From: Yponomeuta sedellus
Lineage: Eukaryota; Arthropoda; Insecta; Lepidoptera; Yponomeutidae
Direction: 5' to 3'
NCBI GenBank assembly: GCA_934045075.1
Contig: OW203722.1
Coordinates: 9,637,396-9,701,395 of the forward strand
Length of the DNA stretch: 64,000 nucleotides
In this document: piece after piece, positions 31,450 to 44,400 of the stretch
Layout of the letters: each line of letters opens with the position of its first letter
How positions within the stretch are numbered: position 1 is the first letter of the stretch
Made by a program: the position numbers and the translations under genes
Notes under the pieces: model-generated
What the model was told of the DNA's origin: nothing
What the model saw: the letters and a program-made list of their open reading frames with translations, nothing else
The model's database searches: none

Positions 31450-34400
31450 CAGTTTTTTTAGTGCACGAGAAACTTGGGGATAGTCGATACAATTTTAATA
31501 GTATTTAATTAGAAAAAAGAAAGTAATAAAAATCTAGTAGTGCGAGAGCCTTATCAGAGATGGTTAGTTGATTAATTGATATTGAATTACAAGGCACATA
31601 TAGTTTCATATAAAACGGCCAAAAATAAATTTATTCCCACTCGGTACATCAAACGTAGTAAATATTAGTGCGAAAGGTCGAGATTTTGGGATTATCCAAT
31701 TAAATCGCGCCGTATCTATTTGAAGTCTGTATAAATCTATCCAATATTAGCACTTGAATGTTATAGTCTAGTAAACCATGAGCTTAAAAATACAACAAGG
31801 CTTGCTTGTTTATGCCTAACGTAACATTAACTATATTTAACTAGTTTATTTATGACATTGGGAAGCAATTCCGTAACGTCGTAATTGCTATATCCCGCTA
31901 CTTAATGTGTCCGCCATTTCGGCCTTCAGTTCCTTCATGAAGCCTGAAATAGCGTCAAAGTCAGAAGGTTTATTCGCTCCATTTAGTCTATTGCGTCAAA
32001 CATCTGTTCTGAGATATTTTTCCTTAAAACAATTTAAGGATGCCCTAACTAAGTTTATGTTAGGCTTCACGAGATTGTATAAAAAGTGTCATTTCCCAAC
32101 CGCCAGCCATTTTGAAATTTATTGGCTCCGGAAAAACGCCTGCGCGTTTCAGACCAGGCGATACGACCTACTTGTTGATCCCTATTTCATTCATCGTGCA
32201 TACTCTACGCAGCAAAGCGATCGTGCTAGGACAAAACGTTCGGGTACCATTGCGCTTTGTTTCTAAAGGGGCATAGAACCTGCGTTTCGGATGCTGTTTT
32301 TTATGTTTCTGTTTGTTCACCTGAAGATTTTATTTTTCAGTTTCTTTATTAATCCATTAATTTAAAATCTATCCATCTATTTCTGGAATTTGGTAATAAT
32401 TTCAAAACAAGATTTCATAACCTAATCTAACGAATTCTGACAAAGTATGCTCTACATTCGGTGCAAATGCATCCGCAACTCTAATATTTCAATCAATGTC
32501 CAATATTTGCTAAATACTTATGTATGAAATGTATCGGTCGATCAATACAGGGAGGCTGCGCGGAGCGATGCGCCCACGCGCCCCGCCCGCCCCGTGGGGC
32601 GCCCCGCACCCCCGCCGTCGCCCTCGCCCACGGACGCCCGGGTATCGAATTTGAGACGTCAACGGATGAAAATTTTTGCCAGTTTTGCCAAATATTCAAT
32701 GTTTATGACAACTGGCATTTTAATAATGGAATCATTTCTTGGATGAAATGACAGCTGTGTCGTATTTTTCTTACTTCCGCCTTGGGCGTGTATCTTTTGT
32801 ACTCCCGGGTCACCTTTAAAATAAAATAGACAAACTTACCTCTTAATCTCAACACCAGTAAGCTTTTCTCATAATGTTCTCACAAAGCACAGTCAATAAA
32901 ACCACCACAAAACAAAACACTACTACACGATTCCGTAGCACCGCTACGATTTGCTGTAGCACGGCTACGGCCTACGAAATATCCCGGCACTCGGAAAATC
33001 TCTCTGAAGTATGGCCTTAGCTTTTCAGTGAGTATTTATTTATGATCTGTAGAGAAGCTAAGACACGGCACCTTCGCGCAGAAGAGAACTCTCGCAACTG
33101 GGTGTTCGCTAGCGAGGGATGCTGCGAGGCTCCTTGCCCCCCGACCCCCCCCCGCTCGCGCCCCGCTGTCTGCCTCGCCTCCGATGAATGGGCCGAGCGC
33201 CCTTGCCGTGCTTTTCTATATATACAAGTCTTTTAAAATGTTCTTCTTTATTTATATCGTGTCATCAGCCCGGAACATCGCTTATAGAAATAGAAACATA
33301 TTTTTTGTGAGCTAATGAAATCCAATCCAATCCATCAGTCCATATTCTAAGAATTTCTACTAATGAGGACTACATAAACATGAGAGTACTGAACTATAGC
33401 TTTTGGAAGAGTTAGTAATGAACGGTCGACTAGCTCAAAGAATAAAAAGTTAACCTGATATATATAAAATTAACCTTTTAATAAAGCTAACATTTCTGTG
33501 TTGTACAATATTACAGATTCATCTTAAAATTGTGTACTTGAAAATCTGCGACAAAAGTACGCCTTTCCAATTATTGCGGTTAAAATTATCACTCTTACTT
33601 TACACCTTAAGCTCTTATTTCCTGTGGGTTTTCCCTTCGTGGCCAGGCTAGCATACAAAGAATTCCTAGCACACAATATTTCGTACCTACTACAGTTCTG
33701 TTTATTCGAACGAAATCTGTGAATGTCAAAAGTAGAACGCCATCTAAGAGTATTTTTACAACATAGTCTTTCCGCAATGCGAGGGTTCTATATTTTCTGC
33801 GACTCGTGGTAGGTATTCCGCGTCTTTCTTTGTACCCAGACCCGTTAGATATGCTCGAAGTTCACTTTGATAAAGAAAGATGGCGCCAAAATTTACTTGT
33901 CGCGCCTTGTAGAATATTGGAGCTCTCGTAGCCTTAGCAGAATAATTAAACTCCTAACGCTTCCTTGACAGTTGGTAGTGTCGTAGTGTACTGTAGTGTC
34001 AAAGTATACTGTAAAATTACAAAGTTTTGACAACTTTTCATGGTATTTTCGAAATAAAACAACACTATAGATCATTATTAAAATGCATTTTTTACAACTT
34101 TAGGCTTAATTGTAATTAAAACGTATCTATTTATTATATTGTTGTCTAATAATAACATCAATTTATTGAATTACTATTTCGGTGTCTAAAGTTTAAACAA
34201 TTTTTTTATTTACAGCGAATCTATCATGATGTCCACTAGTGTGAAATAAATACATAACCCACTATCTTAAAATGTATATTGCTTTGATAACAACAGGATG
34301 TCTTACGAAATTTAATGAACTAGGTTTCTATACAACAATATTCATCTTATCAAAAACTAAGAAAGAGACCAAGAAGAAAACCAAATAGAATAAAAACAAT

Positions 34401-34900
34401 GGTTGCGTATTATGAATTGGCAGTTTCAGCGTAATTATTAGACATATAGTGCTATTATATTAACTACAGTGAAACCATACCGAATACCTTTGGCACAGTA
34501 TTTTTTTCGAATTTCATCACATTTCATTTGGAAGAATATAATTATCATTTGATTAGTAGACTATTTCAATAAGTACATACATCGACAAACTTTACGTACC
34601 TACATATAAATTATGAACACTTCGATAATGAAACATAATATTTAACAAAGCCAAACATAACAGTCCAAATAACATCAACGAATAGTCGATCAACCGTTTT
34701 TTCCAGCAATAAATTTATACAGGTCTGCGATTGGAATTCAAATATATCCCACTGACAAAAAATATTGGTACTCGTGAGCGCAAATACAGTATGTGGTTAA
34801 CTGTGAAGTTAGCAACATACTATATTTAAACACAATTCCACCGTGAAAGGACGCCCTTAAGCAGGTTTACTTAACTCGTTAGTTTGTTAGACCTGTGATT
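31450..34900. other. LCCH3-LRP4 intergenic region, mostly unrecognised
   Basis: No gene found. Two GC-rich islands stand out: 32545-32650 (CCCGCCCGCCCCGTGGGGCG) and 33055-33215. Just above the second, a minus-strand TATATATAGAAAAG at 33211-33224 would be a candidate core promoter. GTAGCACCGCTACG-type short repeats occur at 32935-32975. A 119-codon plus frame at 31907-32266 has no recognisable domain. Confidence 0.4.
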
Positions 34901-34904
34901 TCCT

Positions 34905-35145
34905 CACTTATAGTCTCGTAGTTGGACCATTGTACGTAACAAGCGCTGAGGCATGTTAACACTTCAGATACTAGCGATTCTTTAGGATATTTTCCTTCAC
35001 AATTAGCGAGTGGTACTGCTACTATAACTTTAGAAATGTACGTAACTTACAAAACAAAGTCATTGGTACATGCCCACGGGATTCGAACCCACAACCTCCC
35101 GATTGAGAAGCCGGAGTTCTGCCGCTTCGCTACCATCGCTCTACT
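34905..35145 (-). mobile_element. tRNA-headed SINE, family B, just past the LCCH3 stop
   Basis: Core (TTTTCCTTCACAATTAGCGA, AAAGTCATTGGTACATGCCC) and head (GGATTCGAACCCACAACC). It probably lies in the LCCH3 3' UTR or directly after it. Confidence 0.75.
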
Positions 35146-35282
35146 CTTGTGAGACGATCGACGTTATTTCAGTTCCGATACTTCACCACTTCCACTGTTC
35201 AACAGCTATCGGTATCAAAACAGACTACGATACCAACAGCGTCTCTACGTTCGGTCTCCTTTTCGTGTATCTCATTTGGTAA

Positions 35283-35461
35283 CTAATCGATGATATAGAA
35301 GACCCAGTACACGGCGTTGAAGATCCCGAAGCAGACCGGGAAAATGACTCGAGAGTAGGTGTCTATGACGTTGACGTCACGGATGGTCGGCATCGAGGCC
35401 TTGATGACGGAGGCGCCGCGGCGCAGCGCGTGGATCACCTTCGGTTTACTGGCGGTGCCAT
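35283..35461 (-). CDS. Lcch3: LCCH3 exon 10: M4 and stop
   Basis: [20 protein letters not shown], then M4 ([20 protein letters not shown]) and TAG at 35285-35283. A SINE lies about 140 bp past the stop. Confidence 0.95.
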
Positions 35462-38400
35462 CTGCCAATTACAAAATTTTCGTTTATTACGTTACGATAA
35501 CAGTGTGTTTGAATGTGTTGAACACCTTTTTGATAAGATATATAGTATGTAATTCTTTGCAGAGAAACAATGAAAAACCGCTGTGAATAAATTATGTACG
35601 TATAGACATCATTTACCACTGCAAGGCACAGGATCTCTCTCGGAGAGAAAACGGGACTTATATTTACAAGTCCCGTTTTAACAAATAAAACAGGTTACAA
35701 AGCATATATAGAAACAAATAACATAAATATTTCTTAACCTAAGTGACGTTAGCCTTATCACATGGAGCAGCATTCGACATTATACTCGTAGATTTAAAGC
35801 TGAATGTCGTGACGTACCAGGCTGTCAAAGAATGTCCTATGTCAGGAGTACGTGGAAAATGCTGCCCTTCTTTCTCGTGGTACACCTGGTGCGCCACGGG
35901 GTTATTTATTTGCCCGTGGTCCACCTAGGTGAACAAGTTCTGTTATAGTACAGTCTGTTAGCTGTTAGAATATACCTCGGCTACTATCGTATAGAATCGG
36001 ATATACTCGTGTAATAGAAATATCGGAACTAATATGACACTTAATTTCGAAATTTGAACTAATATGACACGTATAAACTTATACTGAGCAGAAAGTAGTA
36101 TTACACTCGTGTGCTTTCGGCGAAAAACGAAGCCTATTCTAGAGCCCGAGGTATATTCTAAAAGCTAACAGACTGTAGATGGGTGGCCCACGGGAATATT
36201 GGGACAAATGCTTTTTCACTACGATTATATTTTCATCTTTTTCTTCTTCTTCAGGCTATATTATGTAGTCCACTGCTGGACATAGCCCTCCCCTATTGAG
36301 CGCCATATCGCCCTGTCTTCAGCTTGCCGCATCCAGCATCTGCCGGCAGTTTTTCGCAGATCGTCATCCCACCTTGTCGGAGGGCGTCCTACACTACGTT
36401 TGCCGAGTCGCGGTCTCCACTCAAGAACACGTTTACTCCAACGGTTGTCGGTTCTTCGCGAGATATGGTCAGCCCACTGCCACTTCAGCTTGCTGATTCT
36501 CTGAGCTATGTCGATAACTTTGGTTCTCTGTCGGATGCATTCGTTACGCATCCTATCCTTCAGAGAAACTCCGAGCATAGCTCTCTCCATAGCTTGCTGA
36601 GCGACTTTAACTTTGACTTAATATATTTTATATATTATATAAAATTACCAGGTGGACTACGGGTATATTTTAAAATTATTTAAATCATGTTAAAGGACCA
36701 CGGGAAAAATAATAACCCCATCGTCCACCCGGGTGGACTACGCAGGTGTAACACGGGAAAAGAGTGAAATGCTGCACCGACAAGAGCACTGTCTAAAATA
36801 TAATGATGATTCAACGTTATAAAGCAGCATAAAAGTTTCTCATCATCATTTTATTCATTAAGGATGTCAGTGTCGTAGGAGATTGACAAGAGTCGGTACT
36901 GGAATCATAGCGTACTCCGGTCACAGTTTCTTAACCGCCTGGTACGTCATGCAACCACAACATTCCCAAGGCTAGTACAGTCGTTTAAGTACTTGTCAAG
37001 TAAACAATAGATACTCGATTCTCCGTTACACCTTTAATTACCAGGCCGAGTTCGGCGATAATAGACTATAGGCTGAGCATACGGCGATTTCCAAAATTTT
37101 GTTCTTAAGATTTATTTTAGTTATTGTACGTCATTAATATTAAATGACGTGCAACAACTAAAATAAATCTTAAGAACAAAATTTTGGAAATCGCCGTGTT
37201 GGCAATAAACACAATTTCCAGTTCACTTAAAAAAACCGGGGGCCTCTCATGCATCCCTAAATGAAAACCCTGCAACCTACTTACTCCTTGAGTTTCTCGA
37301 ATGTGGGCGAGTCCGGTAGCGCAGGTTGGCGTGATCTCTCTGCAGCCGCAGCGAGGGCGGCGCCCCAGCCGTGGGCGGTAGCGGCCGTGAGCGCAGCCCG
37401 AGCAGCGGCGAGGCGCGGCCCGTGCTTGAGCATTCGCGGAGAGCGATTATCTCTTCCGGCGATCGGGATCCTGATGTAAAAATACATCATTCAGTTGACA
37501 TGGACGCCTTCCATTAATATTTTAATAGAGTGTTGAAGTTACATTTAATAGAATGTAGAGATTAGATTTTCTTACATAGATAGATAACTTTTTATTACAA
37601 ATCAAACATATGTTTTAGACACAAAACAAGCTTAAAGTGTAAGGAAAGAGGCTTTTTTTTCTTTCTCGCGCATAGTCAGGATCATTCGCGATGTCTTCGA
37701 CTTAAAGAGTTTACTCCCAATCGTTACCCTTTTAACTATAGCACCACAGTCCGTGTGTGGTGTATAATCAATACAGTATGTTAGCTTTTAGAACATACCT
37801 CGGCTACTATCGGATAGAATCGGATATATTCGCGTAATAGAAATATCGGAACTAATATATATTTCATTATTATATTTATATAATTATTACGGAATAATTA
37901 TATTTATAACCTTACATAACTAGTTGTATGGTCTATGTACTGGAGTTTTTAATGATTTGATTAATAACAATGTTATTTTTTTCAATAATGTAGCCTTACG
38001 AAAGTTTTAGTTCAAAAATTTGAGCTGTAATTGGCCCGAGTTCATGAAGTCTAAAAACCTCTACGACAGAAAAAATGACATTTTACTTTTGACTTTATTT
38101 CGTGTTCAACAGCACACGCACCAGAACACTTGATATCTTTCTCCATGCTGGTGCTAGTCGACAGGCCCTCGCGGCTTTTTAACTTGGCCCGCTTCCTGGC
38201 GCGCGCGCCCCAGTACGTGTAGTTGACCGCGGCGTACTCCAGCAGGGCGGCGAACACGAACACGAAGCACATCACCAGGTAGATGTCGATGGCCTTCACG
38301 TAGGAGATCCGCGGGAGGCTGCTCCGGACGCCCGTGCTGATCGTCGTCATTGTTAGCACGGTCGTTATTCCTAATGGATTAAGGTCGGGTTATTTCAGTC

Positions 38401-41400
38401 TCTTTCTACACTAATCTCTTTCTCTCTCTGACTGAAAGTATGTGCCCTGCAATGGGACTTAAGTCCCTGTATAAACATGGTGTGGCGTAAAGAAGTAATA
38501 AGCACAAAACCGTTTCTGGAAAGGAATCCCAGGCGCTTAAAATCTCTGATAGGAGGGCTGCGCCCCGCAGTGGAACTTATCTATTTAATTGTTGATGAAC
38601 GAACAAAGTGAGATGAACCAAATTAATATCTTGTATCATTTTGTGTATAAGTTGATTCCGAACTTTTTGAGGATTTATATATGACCACTGCTATCCTAAA
38701 ATTTTGTGGCACCTCATAACCCCAACGAATTCACTGGTGGCAGTGGTCATATTTAAGTTTAGCAAGGCCTTCATTTCGTTAGTTGTACAAATTTCTCTCG
38801 CTTTTAACATGGTCTAATAGACCGAGAATAAACGGGGATTGAATTTGCTAAACCAAAGATGTACTCAGACGTGAATTGTTTGTAACTAGAATGCACATTC
38901 ACAATATATTGGTGACTTACCTAAAGCAACTCTAGCAGAAGTGGCCTCGTGGTTGATCCAAAACGATACCCAAGAGAGCATTACGATCAAGATACTTGGT
39001 AAATACGTTTGGAAAACGAAATAGCCGATATTTCTGCGCAGCTTAAAGCTCAAAGAGAGCCTTTGGTACACGCCCGTAGCTAGTTTTTCCTGCAAAAAAG
39101 TAAATTTGAAAACGAATTGTGAAATGGTGAGTTTAGACACTATCTATATCTTGTTGCTAGTAGATGCTTTTCACGGCTAAATAAATGTTCATATCGAAAC
39201 AATTTCATTGGCTTACCGAAGAACCTAATATACAACTTACTGCTAAGTTATACTTTACTTATACTAAATGAAACTAAAAGAAAGAGAGACATACAGTTAT
39301 TATAAAAATACGATACGACACAAAAATAAACGAAACTAAAGATAAGATAAGATAAGATAATAATATTCTTTATTGTACACAAGAAAACATATTATAAAAC
39401 ATGTAAAGATACGAAGTACAATTGGCGGCCTTATTGCTAAAAGCAATTTCTTCCAGACAACCTTACGACGGAAAGTTGCTGAAAGAAATAAGAGACGGGT
39501 AGTCGGTAAACAACTACAGGAAAAAATAAACAACCGAAAGAAAAACGTACAAAAATACCTATAGGTTAAAAAAATTAAGAAATGCAAGATTCGTACAGAC
39601 CATAAATATACGAAAAGTAAGAAAAACATTTGTTTGTTTCTCGAAATGAAATACTAACCCCTGGTTTTTCGTACACTAACAAGCTGTAAAGCTACGGTTA
39701 ACAGTTGTCAGTTGGCCAAAGTACATACGAAAAAAACATTTGACAGCTGTTAACAATAGATTGAGGGATATTATTAGTTGCACATCAGATAAATAATCAC
39801 CCATCAATTTCTTTCTTTTATATACTTTTTTACATCAAATAAATTATTTCACTACAAATAAAATAATTGTTGAACAAAGCTGGTAATTCGAAAATATACA
39901 TCAGCACGACATTACTTTTATTCTCTAATGCGAACCAAATAAATTCCTGAAGGTACAAAAATTCGACAATCTCACCATAAATACGGACTGCACAGCAAAT
40001 TACCTAGAGCGTGCGTTGATAATACCTACTCATTCTCATAGCAAAATCCCAGCAGTATATATCCGAATAAGGACATATACTGCTCGGATATTTATTTCTT
40101 GGATATAACTTGCTCATTATATGTGACTTATTTTTTAAGAGAACTATCTGCGACAACAAAAATATAGGTGCGACGAAGCGCGTAGCGTAGCGGAGCGCAA
40201 AGGAGAGTGTTAGGTTGAACATGGAAGACCGAAAACCATTGTAATTATTAGCTGTGCGTTAATATAAAAGCTTTACTTTAAGATAAATAGCGGTACACCA
40301 CGAATATAAATTGTAGTTTATTTAGTAATATTTTGAGTTAAGTATTTTGCCGTGCAATCAGTAAGTTTAATAAGAATTTGTATTATTTTTTGATACAAAA
40401 AATTATTTGCGGTTAATTACTACCCATACTCGTAGATTAACAGATTGAGGAGGAACCGGGGGTAACTCCTTCATTGATTAGGATAAGAAAAGTAGTGTTC
40501 AGTGGTACCTTTCTGTCATTGGTCTCGTGTCCCAGTATAGTGAACTGGGGCAGCTCTGCATCTTCTACTCCGCGAACTGGGGTATCTTTCCAGTACATCA
40601 CCACATCAGAGACCGTGTAACCATCTGTCGTTAAATTGTTTCGTTAGTTATACTGCGGGAGGCTTTTATTGACATTTGAAAGGGGTGCAGAGGACATTTG
40701 CTTCAGTTATTCAATTACGGGAAATCGTCTGTGTTTTTAATATATTTGACAGCGATTAGCGAATGACAGAGAGAGTTGCAGTACCTATTAAATGTCTTAA
40801 GTATTTTGTTACTCACTAGCTTTGAAAATACATTTTGCTATTGTGTTACATATACGACGTGACAAATCCTGAAAATATTTTCTTCAGTATTGATAAATTA
40901 AACTATATAAGCAACGAACATCACAGTACAGGCCACAGGCCTTCTCTCAGAGACAGAGAGCTTAGTTACCCCCTCTCAATCGCGGTTTGGTAAGTTCTTG
41001 GTAAATGTTTTAACACCTCAGACACTTTCCTTACGATATTTTCCTTCAGTGTTAGAGAGTGCTGTTGCTGGACACAAATGTACGTAACTTAGAAAACAAA
41101 GTCATTGAGTAAATTTTAAAAACCTATTTAAAGGCTAAAAATTCCACCTATGCCGGGATTCAAACCCGCGACTTCTGGCTATCCGTGCTAGAAGTCGCGG
41201 GTTCAAATCCCAGTATGGGTAGAATTGTTAGCCTCTAAATAAGTTTTTTAAAATTGTCCTTAGCACGGGTTAGTGCATTAAAAAGAATGTAATCATTGGG
41301 TAAAGTCCGGGAATCGAACCCACGATTTCCAGAATGTGAGGCCGGTGTTTTACCGCTATGCTAGCATCGCTTACCTTAACATAAATTTACCAATGTTATT

Positions 41401-44400
41401 CACAACATAACAACTCGATGCGCCGAAGTTGTATAAAAAATATAAATTGGTAATTATGAACTTTTGGTTCCTGAAAGTGGGCTACGTAACAATACTGAAG
41501 AATGAATTTTCAGGTGTTGCATTATATCAATAAAATGTATTCATAGTATAGCATAAGAAAAAAAATCTTCAATTTTAATTTACACATTATAATTTAGGTA
41601 TACATTTTACTACTGCACAGCATAATATGTGCGAGTAAAAATACTAACTTAGATGTCGCGTTCGGTACAGAAAATAAATGGTTTAGCGTCAAACACTTTA
41701 TACTCGTACGAAGCTCATTATGAAGCATACGTTATCGGATTCGTGCCGAAGTGTTTTTCAAGTGTCGAACCCGTATTTTGTAGAGAATTGCGCGTCAGAC
41801 ACCTTCAAAGGGAACGCTGTAAAAAGATCCCTTCCAACTTGAAACGAAAACGTCAAGTGCAACACTCGAAGACAGAAATAAACTTAGACAACCTTTGGTG
41901 ACGTAAGAAAGTCAGAAGGGTTGCTATAGATACGGATCTCAATTGATTTCGTTTTTTTTGTTCAGTACAACCAATTTTAAGGACAATGGTTCATCGAATG
42001 CTGCAACTGAAACAAATACGAAAAAAGCACGTTATGAATGACTATGTGATTATGCTTGCCAATTTTACTAGCATAAGGGAAATTACGGCAGTCTTTAGAC
42101 GCTTCTCATTGATATCAACCCATTTTGTATGTCCCCACAGCTGGGGCACAGGTTTCTTTCTGCATCGCAGGAAGTTCAAGTCCGGGATGGTGGAGGGTTG
42201 TAAGACAGTGGCGGGCCTTACTGTCAGAAGTTATCAAGCCCACAAGATCTCTGACATGGCTTAACGACTGCCATTGCATGACAGCCGGCACCAACGGCTT
42301 AACGTGCCTTACGAAACACGGAAGCGATTAGTAGTCACAGGATGGTCACCCATCCTGCACCTGACCGCGCCTGTTGCTCGTTAACTCAAGTGATTGATTC
42401 TAATCACTCGGTTCGACTAGGCCACGAGCGCTTCTCATATTGAACTATAATGTTGCCACAAAGTTGGCATGTCTGTAAGACAAATACACGGAAGTAGTCG
42501 GGTTACTTCCGTGTATTTGTCTGTCGGGAGGACAAAGGCATAGGGAGTTTATGCAGGCTGAACGTGCAGAAGCTACAATGTACGCCTGCCCCAATAGGCG
42601 TATTCATGCGCATGTATTTACGAGGTATTGTAATGAAGTGCATTGTTTCCTAAGGTAATTCAAAAGGGAAGATAGGGATGCCGTTTTAAGACATCATGTC
42701 AAAATTAAGATTTGAAACCGTCTAAAGACGACCTTGCGACCGTTTTCAATAAACAAACTAAGGATAGAATTTGACATAAATTTAGGGTCACGACATTTAC
42801 AGTGTGCAAAGTGGAGGCAAAAAAGACTGCGTAAAGACTTTTTTTACAATATCCGGAGCCTGTTTCTAATAGAACTACGATTCATGGTTCCAATTCACAT
42901 TAAATTACAAAGTGGATTAACAAGTAGGAAGACTCGGCTGCGCAATGTGGATCGAATTGAGTAAACAATAAATTGTAGTATTGTGAAAAGTGGCTTGGGC
43001 TTCTCACGCCTTTTTTAAATTTGATGACGGTAAAAGAACTGAAATAAAAGAGTAACGGTGGTTTCTGAATTGATAATTTCACTAGGTAAATACTGAAGTA
43101 ACGTTCTGTCACGTTCTTTTCTGAGAAATTCGAAGAGACAGCACTACAGTTAACTATTTACTTAGCGAAATTCTCAATTCAGAAACTGGCCCTAATCGAC
43201 AACTCGACTGCTGATCATTACTCGCAACGTAGAATTTGGGTCGGATCTTAATTTTTGTTAAAATTATTGTCTTTAAAGTTTTATTATTCATTTTCTCTGA
43301 TTTCATACAGCCTACCCTCGTCGAAATAAGACGAATTGATTGAGATCTTGTAAAATCTGACCATTGGCTAAGGCGTTAGGAGGAGGATCAGAGAAGCAGT
43401 AAAACGTATGTTGATTATGTGTGAGCCGAGAAGCAATAGCAAATCGGAGCTTGTCCATTGAAATCGGCCGCCAACTACTCTACGAGAGGCGCCGGGTGGC
43501 GAAGCGCGTGCAGCCGGCCTTAATATCAAGGGTTTATGATGTCACACAGCTTTCAATCTCGACGGTGCAGTTCTGGCTGTCCAGCGGGTAATAGTGCAGG
43601 TCCATCATGCAGGCGAGGGTCGCTGTGAACCGCATGCCGTAGGTTATGCTGCCGTCTCCACGCAGTCGCACCAGCTTATTACGCTCCGTCACGTCGTGCA
43701 GGAAGCTGCAAGGAGTGATATAAGTGAGTGGGTGGGCGTGTGAGTGAGTGAGTACGGAGTGAGTGATGTAAGTGAATGGGTGGCCGAGTGAGTCAGTGAG
43801 TGAGTGAGTGGGTGGGCGAGTGAGTGAGTGGGTGGGCGAGTCAGTGAGTGAGTGAGTAGTGAGTGAGTGAGTGGTTGGGCGAATGAATGAGTGAGTGAGT
43901 GGGTGAGTGAGTGAGTTAGTGAGTGGGTGGGCGAGTGAGTGAGTTACTGAGTGGGTGGGCGAGTAAGTGAGTGAGTGAGTAAGTGAGTGAGAGAGTAAAT
44001 AATTTTATGACAGTACATAGAATGTAAATTTTAATGTGATTATACAGTCTTCTTACTACATAATGTGCCTAAACTAGGGTAATGTATAAGGAGTCAGTTG
44101 TGAATGAAGCTTTGAAAAAGGGGAATTTAAATATAGATAGGCAGAGAAATACTATATTGTATATTAAAAAGGAAATCACACAGTTATTTCTTAACTTAAG
44201 ATTATTATTAGATGGCGGCATTAGTGCATAAAGTTTAAAATAAAGATTTCTAACGTTAACTTATGATTTTTTTAAATAAATGATTTGTTGTATAGTTTTA
44301 CAGATAAAAACCATTAACTGGTCATCATTAAAACTACTACTTTTAGCTTTTGAAAAATATTTTGCTAATTTAAAAATAAACTTTTCTAAACGCGTCTGAA

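Noticed and set aside
31907..32266. 119-codon plus-strand frame
   Set aside because: No recognisable domain, no homology I know, AT-rich intergenic context.
32524..32751. GC-rich frame CAHAPRPPRGAPRTPAVALA
   Set aside because: Low-complexity product of a GC island; both strands are open by composition.
41653..41901. 82-codon plus-strand frame, basic
   Set aside because: No known motif; inside an LCCH3 intron on the opposite strand.
43725..43997. Series of GTGAGT splice donors
   Set aside because: They lie on the strand opposite to LCCH3 and are simply the minisatellite unit.
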